DNA of 64,000 nt, taken from NCBI GenBank assembly GCA_037042915.1, contig CM073197.1:1922001-1986000 (forward strand), written 5' to 3'. A program made the translations under genes and the position numbers. This document shows, piece after piece, positions 25,960-38,488 of the stretch (within the stretch, counting starts at the first letter, position 1; each line of letters opens with the position of its first letter). The DNA comes from Auricularia sp. M13. Its lineage: Eukaryota > Basidiomycota > Agaricomycetes > Auriculariales > Auriculariaceae. Below the pieces are notes generated by a model, which made no database searches, had not been told where the DNA came from, and was given only the letters and a program-made list of their open reading frames with translations.

Positions 25960-26484
25960 CTACTTCATCTGCTGTATTAACGTTATCGCATCGCCCTTGA
26001 GCAGAATGCGGCCTTTGCGTCGTCAGTGAGAATGCTCCATAGCAGAAAGATGAAACTCACCGAGCAGTCGCCGCTCCTTGGTCTTGTCCGTATAGACTTC
26101 CGTCGCATCGTCAATAACGACGTTCATGAATTCGTCGAAGCCCTTTTCAATCAAGTCAGAGATGGTCGGTTAAGGGAAAGCGGTTCAAAGCGTACGATAA
26201 TGCGCCCCTCGATGCGCATGTCCACGTTGTCGTAAAGCCAGATACTAATCGGCGTCCTCTGTAACGCGACTGTTAATACGCGATAAAGAAAGCGCTGCTA
26301 GCATAGACACACTTGTTGCAGGTTCTTGAATATGACATTCTGTAGTATCTAGTCAGTTGCTGGGTACAGGTGGTGAGCTAAATGATACTCGCAATGGGTT
26401 GGACCAGAACTTTCTAGGAACAAAGAGTGCATATATCAGTACTTTTAAATGGGAGGATAGAAGGAAGGTACCTTGGACGACATG
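25960..26484 (-). CDS. small nuclear ribonucleoprotein Sm E
   Basis: Sm-ring subunit, partner of SmF and SmG. Exons join as MSSK/KVLVQPI/NVIFKNLQQ/RTPISIWLYDNVDMRIEGRI, then GFDEFMNVVIDDATEVY, KERRLLGRILLKGDAITLIQ and QMK. The Sm1 (MRIEGRIIGFDEFMN) and Sm2 (GRILLKGD) motifs are intact and the length is about 90 residues, normal for SmE. The intron at 26340-26392 fits only as GC-AG (TT/GCGAGT). The start codon lies 106 bp from the dynein start on the other strand. Confidence 0.95.
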
Positions 26485-26590
26485 GTGGCGTAGAGTCGCG
26501 AGCGAAAGCTGAACACGGAGCCGCGGTCAACTAAACTCCGCCAAGTCTCCTCTGGTTCGTCGCAACGCGTCCAACGCGCGTACCGCCAGC
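26485..26590. promoter_or_regulatory. divergent promoter, SmE / dynein motor heavy chain
   Basis: A 106-bp gap between opposite start codons. It contains one ACGCGT (26565-26570), the same hexamer as in the other Sm-gene promoter in this window. Its small size leaves no room for a dynein tail upstream. Confidence 0.55.
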
Positions 26591-29500
26591 ATGGAGGTGC
26601 GTTCCACGCCACCGCCGTGGATTTCCACTGTAATAACACGCTCCAGCTTCTCGCTCCGAACAATTCGTCGACCGCAGCGGCGGTCACTTTCATTACATTC
26701 GTGCAAGACCTCAAGAAGAAGACCAAGACATGGGGCCCCATGATTGAGCTCTGCGCCAGCGGCGAGAAGACGCTCGAACGCTTCAGATACCAGTTTCCAG
26801 ACGACTGGCTGTACAGCGACCAGTTGCAGGGCGAATGGAGCGCTTTCAATGAGATTTTGAAGCGCAAGAACGATAGCATCCAGGAGCAGCTTGGTGCGTG
26901 TCTTCGGAGCCATTACACCCGGACCATGACTTGACTGCCCCGCAGCTGGACTGCAGCTCAAGATAGTCGCTGAGGACAAAATTGTCGAGAACAAGATCAC
27001 CGACCTGTTGAACGAGTGGGAACAGACGCGTCCCGTTCAGGGCAACATGCGCGCAGACACTGCTATGAACGCCATCAACGTCTTCGAGGGCAAGCTCAGC
27101 CGCGTGCAAGAGGAGTACGACCTTGTCTGCCGTGCCAAAGAAGCACTCGATCTTGAGCTCGTGCGCCACACGCGCCTTGAACCTGTTGTCGAGGAACTCC
27201 GCGACCTCAAGGCCGTATGGACCGCCCTCAGTGGTATCTGGAACCAAGTGGGCGAGCTTCGCGACCAGTCGTGGGCGACTGTACAACCTAGGAAGCTCAG
27301 GCAGAGCTTGGACGCCCTGCTCACAAGTACAAGGGACATGCCGACGCGTATGCGCCAATATGCTGCCTTCGAATATGTCCAGGACATGCTTCGTGGCCTG
27401 CTCAAAGCGAACACCGTTGTCAGCGAGCTGAAGAGCGATGCGCTCAAAGAGCGTCACTGGAAGCAACTCTTCAAGGTTCTACGCCTGCCGTCGCAGCTTA
27501 ACTTGACACAGTGCGTACCTCGTTTGCACACTGCGCACTATACTGATTCTCCTCACAGCTTGACGCTGGGACAAGTGTACGACCTTGACCTCAAGAAGAA
27601 CGAATCCTTGATCAAGGATGTTATCATCCAAGCCCAGGGAGAGGTAGGCGACTATATCGCATGTATCTAATTTTCCACTCACAGTACCCTAGATGGCGCT
27701 CGAAGAGTACATCAAGCAAGTCAAAGAGGTCTGGACCAACTATACTCTCGAGTTGGTCAATTACCAGAACAAATGTCGTCTTATCCGGTACGCCAAATTC
27801 TGAACCTACCATATTTGGCTCATCCGTATCTGTAGCGGGTGGGACGACCTGTTCACTAAGTGCCAGGAGAACCTTAATTCTCTTACCGCCATGAGGCTTT
27901 CGCCATACTACAAGGGTCAGCGCAGTTCGGACATGAGTCCGCAATGCTGACAATGCGTGCCCAGTGTTCGAAGAGGAGGCTAGCTCGTGGGAAGAGAAGC
28001 TCAACCGCATCCACGTTCTATTCGGTATGCGTCCTGTGAACGGGGTCTATCTCTAGTTGCTGACAGACTTGACAGATATTTGGTACGATGTTCAGCGCCA
28101 ATGGGTCTACCTTGAAGGCATTTTCTCCGGCAGCGCCGATATCAAGCATCTCCTGCCTGTTGAGTCGAAGCGCTTCGACAACATCAACGCAGAATTCCAC
28201 ACCGTCATGAAGAAGGTGTACAAGTCGCCATTCGTCATTGACGTGATGAACATTCAAGGCGTCCAGAAGAGCCTCGAGCGTCTGAAGGACATGCTTCAAA
28301 AAATCCAGAAGGCCCTCGGAGAGTACCTCGAGCGCGAGCGCTCGTCGTTCCCGCGTTTCTACTTCGTTGGTGACGAGGACTTGCTCGAGATCATTGGCAA
28401 CAGCAAGGATATTCTGCGCATCATGAAACATCTGAAGAAGATGTTCGCTGGCCTGTCGACGCTCTTGCTCGACGAAGACCTCACCCAGATCCAGGGTATG
28501 GCCTCTCGCGAAGGCGAGGAGGTCCGCTTCAGCTCGCCGATTCTCCTCAAGGAGTTTCCGAAGATCAACGACTGGTTGACCAAGCTCGAGGCGGAGATGC
28601 GGCTCAACCTCGCAATCCTCCTGACCGAGGCTGTCGCGGAGCTTCAGACTTTCTATGGCACTGGCGCACCAGTGACTCAGGCCCAGCTTTTGGCCTGGAT
28701 CGAGAAATATCCTGCCCAGCTCGTCTCCCTCGCCATTCAGGTCGTCTGGACCGCATCTGTGGAGACGGCCCTTGAAGGCTCTCAAGGCTTGGACTCTCCC
28801 TTGGAGACTGTCAAACAGGGCTTGGATCTCCTGGCCGATATCGTTTTGACTGACCTCACCGCCACCACCCGGCGCAAATGCGAGCACCTCATCACGGAGC
28901 TGGTGCACCAGCGAGATGTCATTCGCTCGCTCATCCAGCAAGAGGTCAAGGACAACCGCGCTTTCCCATGGCTCTACCAGATGCGCTTCTACCTGGACCG
29001 CAACCTCGACAACCCATTGGACCGATTGGATATCCGCGTTGCGAATGCTTCGTTCCCGTACGGCTGGGAGTACCTCGGCGTTCCCGATCGTCTTGTCCAG
29101 ACTCCCTTGACGGATCGCTGCTACCTGACGCTCACGCAGGCGCTGGACACGCAACTTGGCGGGTCGCCGTTCGGGCCCGCTGGCACCGGCAAGACCGAGT
29201 CCGTCAAGGCGCTCGGTGTGCAGCTAGGCCGTTTCGTGCTTGTTTTCTGCTGCGACGAGACGTTCGACTTCAAGGCCATGGGCCGTATCTTCGTTGGTCT
29301 GTGCCAGGTCGGCGCGTGGGGCTGCTTCGACGAGTTTAACCGACTCGAGGAGAGAATTCTATCCGCCGTCTCGCAACAAGTGCAGACCATCCAGCAGGGT
29401 CTTGCAATGCTTGTGAAGAATCCTGGCACAGAGATCGAGTTGGTAGGAAAGAACGTCAAGCTCAACAAGAACATGGGTATGTCGATACTCCCCTCTAGTC

Positions 29501-32500
29501 CTACTCAGCCATGCTCACGAGTATAGGTATCTTCATCACGACGAACCCTGGGTACTCTGGCCGTTCGACCCTCCCACCGAACCTGACGAAGCTATTCAGA
29601 CCGTGAGTACTGCACCATACGCGAGCTACGGCAACTGATATGATGCTGCAGGATGGCCATGACGCGTCCCGACCGAGAGCTCATCGCGCAGGTCATGCTG
29701 TTCTCGCAGGGCTTCCGCACTGCCGAGAGCTTAGCCTCCAAGATCGTTCCCTTCTTCAATCTGTGCGCAGAGCAGCTGTCGCCTCAGCCGCACTACGATT
29801 TCGGTCTCCGTGCCCTCAAGGCCGTACTTGCCAGCGCCGGTATCCTTAAGCGCGAGCGTTTGCAGTCCGCCCGCGACGCTGACGAGGACTCGGACAGCGT
29901 CGGACTTTCCGACGCCACGTCGGAACAGGTCATTCTCATCCAGAGTGTGACCGAGACCATCGTGCCGAAACTTGTCGCGGACGACGTGCCGCTACTTACG
30001 AGTCTCCTGGCCGACGTGTTCCCTGGAACCGACTACGTGCCTGTCGACCTCGACGCTTTGCGTGAACAGATCATCAATGTCTGCAAGGAGAAACGTCTCG
30101 TTCCCGGTGACAAGTGGATTGCAAAGATACTGCAGCTCTACCAGATCCAGAAAATCCAACATGGTCTCATGATGGTCGGCCCGTCGGGCACCGGAAAGAC
30201 GAACGCCTGGCAAGTCTTGCTCAAGGCGCTGCACCGGCTCGATGGCGTGGAGGGCGTGTCGTATGTCATCGATCCAAAGGCCATGCACAAGGATCAACTG
30301 TACGGCACCCTCGATCCAACGACGCGCGAATGGAACGATGGTCTCTTCACGCACATTCTGCGCAAGATTGTGGACGACGTTCGTGGCGAAAGTGGCAAGC
30401 GTCATTGGATCATTTTCGATGGCGATGTCGATCCGGAGTGGGTCGAGAACTTGAACAGGTTCGTCTGTCTACCACGGACTGGGCTGGATCACTAATGCGT
30501 TCCAGTGTGCTCGACGACAACAAACTGCTTACTTTGCCAAATGGCGAGCGTCTTAATCTTCCTCCCAATGTTCGCATTATGTTCGAGGTGGAGCACTTAC
30601 GCTATGCCACACTGGCGACGGTCAGCCGGTGTGGTATGATCTGGTTCAGCGAAGACGTTGTCGAGCCCCAGATGGTCTACCGCAACTACTTGGACACTTT
30701 GGCCAACCAAGCCATCGATGCGGAAGGCGACGACACCGTTATAACTCGCCGCGATGCACTCGGCGGTGACAGCTCCGAGTCTGGACCCCTTGTGACGCAG
30801 AAAGCCATTGCTTCCATTCTCGAGCCATTCTTTGCGGAGGACGGGCTAGTCTCTGCTGCGCTTGAGTACGCGGAAGGGCTTGAGCATATCATGGACTTCA
30901 CGGTCGCGCGAGCGCTCAACACACTCTTCTCGCTCATCAACAAGTCCGTTCGGAATGTCCTCGAGTACAATAACCAGCATACCGATTTCCCTCTGGCGGC
31001 AGAGCGCGTCGAACAATACGTTCAAAAGCGCATGCTCATCAGTCTCATTTGGGCTTTCTCTGGAGACGCGAAACTCGACTTGCGAGCCGAAATGGGCGAG
31101 TTCCTTCGCAAGGGTACCGCTATAGACTTGCCACCATTGCCGCCTGGCAGCTCTTTGCTCGATTACGACGTACAGGTTGCCAGCGGTGATTGGATTTCCT
31201 GGCAGACCCGCGTTCCGGTCATCGATATCGAGTCGCATGCAGTCACGGCATCCGATGTCGTCGTTCCAACCATTGACACAGTCCGGCACGAGGAGGTTCT
31301 CTACTCCTGGCTCTCCGAGCACAAACCATTGATGTTGTGTGGCCCGCCAGGCTCGGGCAAGACCATGACATTGTTCAGTGCATTGCGCAAGCTGCCTGAC
31401 ATGGAGGTCGTTGGCCTCAACTTTTCCAGCGCGACGACTCCAGAGCTGATCTTGAAGACTTTCGATCAGTACTGCGAGTATCGAAAGAGTTCAGACGGTG
31501 TCATCCTCGCCCCGGTTCAGATTGGCCGTTGGATTGTCGTCTTCTGCGACGAAATCAATCTGCCAGCAACGGACAAGTACGGCACTCAGCGTGTGATCTC
31601 GTTTCTCCGACAGCTTGTCGAAAGCGGCGGCTTCTATCGCACCTCGGACAAGTCTTGGGTCAGACTCGAGCGCATACAGTTCGTTGGCGCCTGCAACCCT
31701 CCTACAGATCCCGGGCGAGTGCCGCTCAGCCATCGCTTCCTTCGCCATGCGCCTTTGGTCATGGTCGATTATCCGGGCGAGATCTCGCTCAAGCAGATCT
31801 ACGGCACCTACAACCGCGCCCTGCTCAAAGTCGTTCCGAACCTGCGACCGTATGCGGAGCCGCTCACGGACGCGATGGTTGGATTCTACCTGGCTTCCCA
31901 GCGACGCTTCACTAGCGACATTCAGGCTCACTATGTCTACAGTCCCAGAGAGCTGACGCGCTGGGTTCGCGGCATCTACGAGGCCGTCAAGCCTCTCGAA
32001 GTTCTCTCTGTGGAGGGTCTTGTCCGCGTGTGGGCCCACGAAGCATTGCGCCTGTTCCAGGACCGATTGGTGTCGGAAGAAGAGAGAAGCTGGACTGACG
32101 AACACATCGACATGTTCGCGATGGAGCACTTCCCAACGATTAACAAGGACGAAGCTCTCAACCGCCCCATCCTCTTCTCCAACTGGACGTCGAAGCACTA
32201 CATTCCAGTGGAACGCGAAGCTCTTCGCGACTACATCAAGGCCCGTTTGCGCGTATTCCATGAAGAAGAGCTCGATGTCCAACTCGTGCTGTTCAATGAC
32301 GTGCTTGATCACGTCCTCCGCATCGACCGAGTCTTCCGGCAGATTCAGGGACATTTGCTTCTTATCGGTGTCAGCGGTGGCGGCAAGGCAGGTGACTTCC
32401 TCGTCCTTGCAATTCACGACTAAACATGATTATCAGACGACTCTGTCCCGCTTCGTTGCATGGATGAATGGCCTCAGTGTCTTCCAGATTAAGGTCTCCA

Positions 32501-35500
32501 ACAAGTACACCGGCGAGGATTTCGACGAAGATCTGCGTACAGTCTTACGCCGGGCTGGCTGCAAGGGCGAAAAGATTTGCTTCATCATGGACGAGTCGAA
32601 CGTCCTGGATTCAGGTTTCCTCGAACGCATGAACACGTTGTTGGCAAACGCGGAGGTTCCTGGTCTCTTCGAGGGCGACGAACACGCTGCACTCATGACT
32701 GCCTGTAAAGAGGGCTCCCAGAGAGATGGACTCATGCTCGATTCTCACGAGGAGTTATACAAATGGTTCACCGGACAGGTCGCCAAGAACCTCCACGTCG
32801 TGTTTACCATGAACCCTCCGGAGAATGGTCTTGCTTCGCGCGCTGCGACGTCGCCTGCACTATTCAATCGATGTGTCCTTGACTGGTTCGGAGATTGGCC
32901 AGACCAAGCTCTCTATCAGGTCGGCATGGAGTTCACCCAAACGCTGGACCTCGATCTGCCGTCTTATAATCCGCCGCTCAATTTCCCCATCGCCTACCGC
33001 CAGCTTTCGATGCCTCCAGTACACAGGACGGCAGTCATTAACGCTCTCGTCTTCGTCCATCAGTCCCTTCACGAGATCAACCGCCGCCTCAGTCGCAGGC
33101 AAGGTCGATACAACTATGTTACCCCTCGGCATTATCTCGACTTGTGAGTCTCATGCTATTTATCTCCGACCGCGCACTTACTCCTTACGACAGTTTGCAT
33201 CAGTATGTCAAGCTGTACAACGAGAAGCGCGACGAGCTCGAAGAGCAGCAGCGCCACCTACACGTTGGTCTTGACAAGCTACGCGACACGGTCACTCAGG
33301 TCGAAGAGTTGCGCAAGAGTCTTGCGATCAAGCGTCAACAACTTGAAACCAAGTCGGCTGAGGCCAACGAGAAGCTGAAGCAAATGGTCGCTGATCAGCA
33401 GGAGGCGGAACAGAAGAAAGCAGCGTCTATCGAAATCCAGGCCGCCCTCGTCGAACAAGACAAGAACATCGAGCAACGCAAGGCCGTTGTCATGGCAGAC
33501 TTGGCTGACGCAGAGCCAGCGGTTCTCGATGCTCAAGCTGCAGTCAGCAACATCAAGCGACAGCACTTACAGGAGGTGCGAGCCATGGCCAATCCGCCAG
33601 AATTGGTGAAATCGGCCATGGAGTGCGTCTGCACCGTGCTTGGCCACAAGATCGACAGCTGGAAGACCGTTCAAGGCATCATCCGTCGCGACGACTTCAT
33701 CCAGCGCATCGTCAACTTCGATACGAATAAGCAGATGACGGAGCCTCTTCGTAACTTGCTGAGGCGAGAGTTCCTTTCGCGACCACGGTTCAACTTCGAG
33801 GACGTCAACCGCGCCAGCAAAGCGTGTGGTCCTCTCGTCAAGTGGGTTCACGCTCAGGTCAAATTCTCGGACATACTTGACCGCGTCGAGCCGCTTCGCA
33901 ATGAAGTGCAGTCTCTCGAAGAACAGGCGGAGAATACGAAGAAGCAAGCCGAGACGATAATTGCCATGATCGCGGAGCTCGAGGCCAGCATTGCTCGCTA
34001 CAAGGACGAATACGCTCTGCTTATCAGCGAGACGCAATCGATCAAGGGAGAAATGGAGCGCGTCCAGAGCAAAGTCGATCGCAGCATGACTCTCCTTGGC
34101 AGCTTGTCGTCGGAGAAGGTCCGCTGGGAGTCGAGTAGTCGCACCTTCGATACGGAGATGAGCACCATTGTGGGCGACGTCCTGCTGTCTGCCGCGTTCC
34201 TCGCGTATGGTGGATTCTTCGACCAGCAGTACCGCGAGATGATGTGGCAGGAATGGGCGAGCCATATGTCCGATGCCAACATCAAGTTCAAGCCCGAGCT
34301 ATCGTTCCCCGACTATCTCTCAACCGCAGACGATCGTCTCAGCTGGCAATCCAAGTCACTTCCCGCCGACAATCTCTGCACCGAGAACGCTATCATGCTC
34401 AAGCGCTTTAGTCGCTATCCGCTTATCATCGACCCGACCGGTCAGGCCACCACCTTCCTCATGAACGAGTTCAAGGATCGAAAGATGACGGTGACGAGCT
34501 TCTTGGACGAAGCTTTCCTCAAGGTCTTGGAGAGTGCTCTCAGATTCGGCACCCCGCTTCTGATTCAAGATGTCGAACATCTTGACCCGATTCTCAACGC
34601 TGTTCTCAACAAAGAAATCCGGCGTACGGGCGGTCGTGTGCTGATTCGTCTGGGTAGTCAAGACATCGATTTTTCGCCTGCCTTTACGATGTTCCTCACC
34701 ACCAGGGACCCGTCTGTCGAGTTCTCACCCGACATCTGCAGTCGTGTGACCTTTGTCAATTTCACCATGACCAGGAGCAGCCTGCAAAGTCAATCTCTCG
34801 ACCAGGTCCTCAAGATAGAACGTCCGGACACGGAACGTAAACGAACGGACCTCATGAAGGTCCAAGGCGAATTCCGTTTACGATTGCGAACGCTCGAGAA
34901 ATTGCTACTCCAAGCTCTTAACGAATCCACTGGCAATATTCTTGACGATGACAAGGTCATTGACACTCTGGAGACCCTGAAGCGCGAGGCGGCCGAGATC
35001 ACGCGGAAAGTGGAGGAGACGGACGTTGTTATGAAGGAGGTGGAGCAAGTCACGGCCGAATATCTCACCCTGGCGCAGGCTTGCAGCGCTATATTCTTCA
35101 TCCTCGAGCAGCTCAATCTCGTCAACCATTTCTATCAGTTCTCCCTGCGCTTCTTCCTGGATATATTCGACCACGTCCTTCTTCAGAACCCACATCTGAA
35201 AGGCGTCACCGACTACCAGCAACGTCGTGACATCCTGCTGAACGATTTGCTGCTCACTGTCTATCAACGGACCTCTCGAGCACTTTTCCATCGGGATCAC
35301 GTCGTCCTCGCAGTATTGCTTGCTCAAGTCAAATTACGAGGTGTCGAAGACGTCGCTGATGAACTGGAGGCCTTACTCGAGACTGGTGGCGCCGTCGCGT
35401 CGTCATCTATCGACGGACTGCCCTCGAATTTACTCAGCCCCGACATGCGCCAACGTGTTGCGCATGCAGCTCGCAATCCCTTGTTCAAGCCTGTCATTGA

Positions 35501-37796
35501 CCACCTCAAGGAGCACGAGGCAGAATGGTCGACATTTTTAGAGTCCAGCGTGCCGGAGTCGTGCATTCCTGCGCCCTGGGATCCTAGCTCACGTAAGCTT
35601 TTTTGTCGCTGCATCGGGCTGTACTGACGTATGGTATGTATCAGCTGCTGTCTCGTCGGCTCGTTCGATGCTTCTTGTCAAGGTCTTCCGGCCAGATCGA
35701 CTGCTCGAAGCCTTGGCGCACTTTGTCGGCGTTGTCTTCCAAGCTGATATATCTGCTGAGTCTGGCCCTGATCTGTCTGCCATGGTTGCCAACGAGGTAC
35801 CACCCGCAACACCAGTGGCTCTCGTTTCCGTCATTGGCCACGATGCCAGCTACCGTGTCGAAAACCTCGTCAAGACCACTGGCTCCAAGCTCAGTTCGGT
35901 CGCCATGGGCTCTGAGGAGGGCTTCAGCCTTGCCGAACAGGCCATATCACTTGCTGCTCGACAGGGCTCTTGGGTTTTACTGAAGAATGTCCATCTTGCA
36001 CCAGCCTGGCTTGGGCAGCTGGAGAAACGCCTGCAGAACCTCAATCCGTCTCGTAACTTCCGACTGTTCCTGACGATGGAGGCCAATCCGGTTATCCCGG
36101 TCAATATTCTACGGCAGTCTCGCATCGTCGTTGAGGAGCCACCGCCAGGAATCAAGGCAAACCTGCGCGATTCACTCAAAAGCATTGCTCCTTCGCGCCT
36201 CTCCCAGGGTCCAGCCGAGAAGTCCCGCCTTTACTTCCTGCTGGCCTGGTTCCACGCTGTTGTGCAAGAACGTCTTCGTTATGTGCCTCTTGGCTGGAGC
36301 AAAACATACGACTTCAACGATTCGGACATGGCTTCTGCCTTCGAAACCATCGACGCCTGGCTGAACGCCGTAGCAAAGGGTCGCGCCAATGTCGATCCCG
36401 TCGCCATTCCTTGGGATGCTCTTCGCACACTCATTAAGCAATCGGTTTACGGCGGCCGCGTCGACAGTGACTTCGACCAGCGTGTGCTGGACTCATTCGT
36501 TGATGCACTGTTCACGCCGCACGCTTACAACAACGACTTCGAGTTGGTCCCCCAGGATGGTACCGTGAAGAAAGTCTTGGTCCCTGAAGGAACGAAGATG
36601 GACCAGTTCATGGCTTGGGTCGATCGTTTGCCTGACCGCGAACCCCCGGTCTGGCTATCGCTCCCTGCCAACGCGGAACGTGTCATCGCTGTCAAGAAGG
36701 GTGCGCTTGGGTTGTAGCATTCCCGGCTTCACAAGTTGACCACGTCTAGGTGATGAGGTGCTAAGCAAATTGCGCAAGATGAGGGCTCTGGCGGATGAGG
36801 AGGAAGGAGATACCGCAGCCTCTGGACCAAAGGGCGCGTCCTCCTCCACTCAGCCGGCTTGGATGCGTGCGCTCCAGCAGCATTGCAAGGGATGGCTCGC
36901 CGCATTACCGGAGGCACGTGACCTCTCCGATCTCGTCTATTAGTTGCACTTACAGGTCTTACAGCGCCTGAACACCCTTCCAAAGCCAGCGGCGGATAAC
37001 CAGGATCCTTTGCATCGATTCTTCGCGCGCGAGGGTAATCTAGGACGCAGGTTGTTATCGACAGTGCGAAAAGACCTCTCCGACGTCGTCAAAGTATGCG
37101 AAGGTGCTCTCAAGCAGACGAACCACTTGAGGACCCTCATGAGCGAACTCACGAAAGGTCTGTCTGATTGCTTCCGTTTCGCCGCGGGCTGACCTGTGTC
37201 TAGAAACGATTCCCAGTCACTGGCGCAAGTACAAAGTTCGCCGCGTGATGGCCGTATCGGAGTGGATCCCCAATTTTGCAAGAAGATTGACGCAACTAGA
37301 GGGCATCTCGCAGCTGCAGAATTTCTCCGGAATCGAGATCTGGCTTGGAGACTTATTTTTCCCAGAGGCATATGTCACCGCAACGCGTCAGGCAGTTGCT
37401 CATCGCATGAGCTGGTCGCTCGAAACCTTGCAACTCCGCTTGGACGTCGAGCAGACCGGTGATAATGGGGCCTTCATCGTCGAAGGTGAGTTCGGCACAG
37501 GTGTTCGATGTTACACGGTTTATAATCGTTCCTATTTAGGAGTAACACTGGAAGGAGCGACATGGTCTTCAGACCGCCTCGTTCTAAACGACGGCGACGC
37601 CGTTCGCCTTGGTGCCTCACAATTACGTTGGGTGCAGGATAACGATGCCAACGCCAGCCAGCTGAAGCGCGTGAATCTTCCCGTATATCTCAATGCGGAC
37701 CGCAGCGATGTCCTATTCACAGTGGACCTTCCCTTCGAAGGCGCTTCTTCTAGCTTGGCCGCGATGCGCGCTATTTGCCTGACTGCTGGAGCGTGA
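26591..37796 (+). CDS. dhc2: cytoplasmic dynein heavy chain, motor half only (Dhc2-like split gene)
   Basis: ATP-driven minus-end microtubule motor, about 3,400 residues in about 20 exons. It begins [20 protein letters not shown]; homology starts at the FVTFVQ block, about residue 1,150-1,200 of a full-length heavy chain, so the tail with dimerisation and intermediate-chain sites is absent. Then follow the linker ([27 protein letters not shown]), AAA1 P-loop [12 protein letters not shown] (29173) with Walker [12 protein letters not shown]2 GPSGTGKT (30178), AAA3 [10 protein letters not shown] (31341) with [11 protein letters not shown]4 GVSGGGK/TT (32367), stalk and microtubule-binding region (about 33.2-34.2 kb), AAA5, AAA6 and a C-terminal domain ending AICLTAGA. 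The frame is clean throughout. Introns 32388-32436 and 36914-36955 fit only GC-AG. The tail must come from a separate gene. Confidence 0.95.
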
Positions 37797-37928
37797 TGTT
37801 CCGAGGCGCACCTTTCGCTCACGATTTTTGCACGACTTCACGATTAGTACTGCTTTGCATATCGCAACGACTCTAGACCACATGCATGTAGATGTCTTAC
37901 AATAGGGTTCTGTTCGCTCATTGGAAAT

Positions 37929-38387
37929 TTATACCATCATTTCGTCGAACTGTCCGGTGTTGGTACCGACTGTTGCTGCTGCAAAACTGGCCAGCTGGCT
38001 CCTACAGCATCTCAAATTAAGTGTGATTGCAGACAGCATGTAGAAAACGGTATAAAGCACACCGTTTGTGATCTCGTAATCTCTCCAACAGAATGATGAG
38101 CGCATCTTGCTGGTCAATGGTCATGTCGCCTCCAGGAAGTGATTGTGCTATCTCTTTTGCTTTGGCCAGGCGATCTTTGAGCTTTCGTGTCTATGGGAAT
38201 CTAAATCCCGGGATCGCGACATGCGGTCTGAGGCGCGACTTACAGCTTGAACGAGGGCAAGCCTCTTCTGTTGACTCTGTCCCATCTCTTGTTGGCTGAG
38301 CTGAACGACATCAACGACAGCAGGAAGAATTTGCTCGAAGGCTTCCGTAGGAAGAGCGTTACTTTCTGCTGCGTTGCGGTCAGACAT
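37929..38387 (-). CDS. Mediator complex subunit 9-like protein
   Basis: Small three-exon gene of about 130 residues. Exon 1 reads MSDRNAAESNALPTEAFEQ, ILPAVVDVVQLSQQEMGQSQ and KRLALVQA; exon 2 TRKLKDRLAKAKEIAQSLPG, GDMTIDQQ and LLERLRDHKR; exon 3 ends GTNTGQFDEMMV. A hydrophobic helix, then an L-K-x-R-L-x-K-A helix, a LPGG turn and a second helix match my recollection of Med9, which sits in the Mediator middle module. The assignment is by pattern only; other small helical proteins are possible. Head-to-head with homoserine kinase, 101 bp apart. Confidence 0.55.
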
Positions 38388-38488
38388 GGGTGGCAAGCAA
38401 ACCTCAAAAGTCCGGAAACAATTATTTTGCACGGTTCTCTTCGGCGATAATCGTCACACCACGTCCGACAGTTCTGCGCCAGCGACTC

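Noticed and set aside
26485-26590. Dynein tail exons hidden upstream of 26591
   Set aside because: The only space is 106 bp, followed by the complete SmE gene on the other strand and then the ABC transporter.
28018-29154. 378-residue open frame antisense to dynein, and similar ones at 31491-32417 and 33567-34265
   Set aside because: Exact shadows of dynein exons with biased codon use; no conserved domain.
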